From NCBI GenBank assembly GCA_021200895.1, contig JAJQFX010000294.1, positions 1 to 38,578 of the forward strand: a DNA stretch of 38,578 nt, written 5' to 3'. The stretch is from Clostridiales bacterium (GTDB taxonomy: Bacteria; Bacillota; Clostridia; Oscillospirales; Oscillospiraceae). The notes beneath the pieces are model-generated. The model made no database searches and was not told the DNA's origin. It saw only the letters and a list, made by a program, of their open reading frames with translations. Numbering within the stretch: the first letter of the stretch is position 1; the number at the start of each line of letters is the position of its first letter. Positions 37,465 through 38,578 of the stretch are shown here, piece by piece. The position numbers were made by a program, and so were the translations under genes.

Positions 37465-37779
37465 ATGCTGTTTGATACAGATGACAACTATGTGGTGCTG
37501 GAGCTGGAGGATGAGGCCGGGAACCGCGTCCGCTATGAGATGCTGGATTTGGTGGAGTATAATGGGGAGGCTTTTGGCATCTTCCTCCCGGCGGAGGATC
37601 ACGGGGGCGAGGTGGCCATCCTGCGGCTGGCCGGCGAGGACGCCCAGAAGGCAGAGGGCTACGTTCCGGTGAACGATGAGGAGCTGGAGCAAGCCGTCTT
37701 TGACATCTTCCAAATCAAGAACATGGACGCCTTTGACTTTGGCGGCAACACCTTTGCGCAGAACGATTTGTTTGAATGA
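37465..37779 (+). CDS. DUF1292 family protein
   Basis: The 104-residue acidic protein starts MLFDTDDNYVVLELEDEAGN and has YEMLDLVEYNGEAFGIFLPA and VAILRL, then EELEQAVFDIF. It is the canonical DUF1292 member, placed after ruvX as in other Firmicutes. Function unknown. AAAAGGAGAGG precedes the ATG. Confidence 0.9.
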   Translation: MLFDTDDNYVVLELEDEAGNRVRYEMLDLVEYNGEAFGIFLPAEDHGGEVAILRLAGEDAQKAEGYVPVNDEELEQAVFDIFQIKNMDAFDFGGNTFAQNDLFE

Positions 37780-37811
37780 GTTCTCATTCAAACGACTGCC
37801 CCAGGAACAGG

Positions 37812-37841
37812 AAAACGGCCCGCTGCACAGCGGGCCGTTTT
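37812..37841. terminator. Bidirectional terminator between DUF1292 and rpmB
   Basis: Fourteen-base perfect arms (37812-37825, 37828-37841) beginning AAAA and ending TTTT, between two convergent genes. Confidence 0.88.
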
Positions 37842-37862
37842 CCATGAGCGAATGCTCACACT

Positions 37863-38048
37863 TTACGCACGGGTGACTTTCCCGGAACGGAGGCATCTGG
37901 AGCAGACATATACGTGAGTGGGAGTGCCCCCCACGATAGCCTTGACGCGCTTCACGTTGGGCTTCCAGGTGCGGTTGGAGCGACGATGGGAGTGAGAAAC
38001 CTGAATCCCAAAGGTGACGCCTTTCCCACAAAAATCGCACTTTGCCAT
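37863..38048 (-). CDS. rpmB: Ribosomal protein bL28, zinc-binding form
   Basis: The 61-residue protein begins MAKCDFCGKGVTFGIQVSHS, has HRRSNRTWKPNVKRVKA and a second Cys pair in VCSRCLRSGKV, so it is the four-Cys zinc form of bL28. ATG at 38048 follows GGAGG by 8 bases. Confidence 0.96.
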   Translation of the reverse strand: MAKCDFCGKGVTFGIQVSHSHRRSNRTWKPNVKRVKAIVGGTPTHVYVCSRCLRSGKVTRA

Positions 38049-38118
38049 TTTGCTGACCTCCTTCACATGTATGATCACTGCTTACGCAAGCGATAAATCT
38101 TATGAAACAGCATTGATT

Positions 38119-38147
38119 ATAATACCAGATGGAACGCATAAAATCAA
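38119..38147 (-). promoter_or_regulatory. Promoter of rpmB
   Basis: Minus-strand TTGATT (38147-38142), 17 bases, TATTAT (38124-38119), with a TGG just before the -10. Confidence 0.6.
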
Positions 38148-38212
38148 CCCCTTTCCCGGAATTTTTTCAAAATTTTTGAGACCGGCCCCGGGTGAATCCC
38201 CCGTTCTGGTGG

Positions 38213-38241
38213 TTGCAAAACGCGGGGAAAGGCGTTATACT
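38213..38241 (+). promoter_or_regulatory. Promoter of hprK
   Basis: TTGCAA (38213-38218), 17 bases, TATACT (38236-38241). The leader to 38326 contains a small hairpin (gcgtcc/ggacgc, near 38279-38296). Confidence 0.7.
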
Positions 38242-38326
38242 ATATGCAATAAGAAATACGCTGTCATATGTAGGAGGCCGCGTCCAAAGGGACGCAAAGC
38301 ATCGGCCGCTGCATGGAGGGTAGATT

Positions 38327-38578
38327 ATGACCAAGCAATACACATACCCGCTATACCGCCTGGCGGATGAGTTCCAGCTGGAGGTGCTGCACCGCGGGTC
38401 GGGCTACGAGAAGCAGAAGGTGCGCTCCGTCAGCGTCAACCGCCCCGGCCTCTCCCTGGTCGGGTTCTATGATTACTTTGACGATAACCGCATCCAGCTG
38501 ATGGGGAACATGGAGTACACCTACCTGGCGCTGATGTCCCGCAAGGAGCGGCTGAAATGCTTTGAAGATTTGCTGTCC
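38327..38578 (+). CDS. hprK: HPr kinase/phosphorylase, N-terminal part
   Basis: The first 84 codons are visible (MTKQYTYPLYRLADEFQLEV) and the gene runs off the right edge. VNRPGLSLVGFYDYFDDNRI followed by QLMGNMEYTYLALM is the HprK N-terminal domain signature. HprK phosphorylates HPr at Ser46 and removes the phosphate, controlling carbon catabolite repression in Firmicutes. ATG at 38327 is 6 bases after GGAGGG. Confidence 0.88.
   Translation, partial: MTKQYTYPLYRLADEFQLEVLHRGSGYEKQKVRSVSVNRPGLSLVGFYDYFDDNRIQLMGNMEYTYLALMSRKERLKCFEDLLS

Overview
The window is chromosomal DNA of a high-GC, low-redundancy Firmicute, most likely an Oscillospiraceae gut anaerobe of the Flavonifractor/Lawsonibacter/Oscillibacter kind. 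That placement is inferred from four things: strong AGGAGG ribosome binding sites with many TTG/GTG starts, consensus sigma-A promoters, a thiolase/3-hydroxybutyryl-CoA dehydrogenase/acyl-CoA dehydrogenase set typical of butyrate metabolism, and clostridial families (DUF1292, DUF5685, YtrA-type GntR, HprK, stand-alone PurO). No tRNA, rRNA, CRISPR array or complete prophage is visible.

Layout. 1-731 (minus strand): TIGR04086-type membrane protein and yajC. 732-1281: a gene-free stretch with the yajC promoter, a MITE-like element with a CTAA target duplication, and a strong hairpin. 1282-9726 (minus): a purine operon, transcribed purE-purF-purM-purN-purO-AICAR formyltransferase-aldo/keto reductase-small membrane protein-purD. 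It covers the PurE, PurF, PurD, PurN and PurM steps, and the last two steps are carried by two separate enzymes instead of a bifunctional PurH. 9819-13860: glycosyltransferase, small conserved protein, PAP2 phosphatase, P-loop kinase, nitroreductase and Cys-rich metal-binding protein. 13951-17794 (minus): rpmG-secE-nusG-rplK-rplA, then an internal promoter and L10 leader, then rplJ-rplL. 17795-18177: gene-free, with a large palindrome and a dispersed repeat. 18178-21509 (minus): thl-hbd-acd. 21540-24504 (minus): a class A penicillin-binding protein.

24523-28279 (plus): small secreted protein, DUF1292 protein, a 6S-like RNA, a PrsA-like membrane-anchored foldase, and two overlapping half-size TauE/SafE genes. 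28343-30300: an AT-rich, foreign-looking patch with two unrecognised minus-strand genes and a helix-turn-helix remnant. 30708-32392: DUF5685 protein and a DnaJ-domain protein. 32435-35936: an autoregulated-looking YtrA/GntR-ABC ATPase-permease operon. 35958-37841: short-chain dehydrogenase, ruvX and a second DUF1292 gene. 37863-38578: divergent rpmB and the start of hprK.

Two patterns cut across the window. First, six single-base +1 disruptions, each at or beside a homopolymer, interrupt five otherwise good genes (purF twice, the P-loop kinase, the acyl-CoA dehydrogenase, a coiled-coil gene, an ABC permease); consensus error is the simplest explanation. Second, two terminator-like hairpins have a 3' arm that is the Shine-Dalgarno of the next gene and a U-tract that supplies its TTG start codon, which suggests coupled termination/translation control. 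The strongest candidates for undescribed biology are these hairpin/start junctions, the AT-rich two-gene patch with an orphan consensus promoter, and the palindromic and repeat elements in the intergenic gaps.
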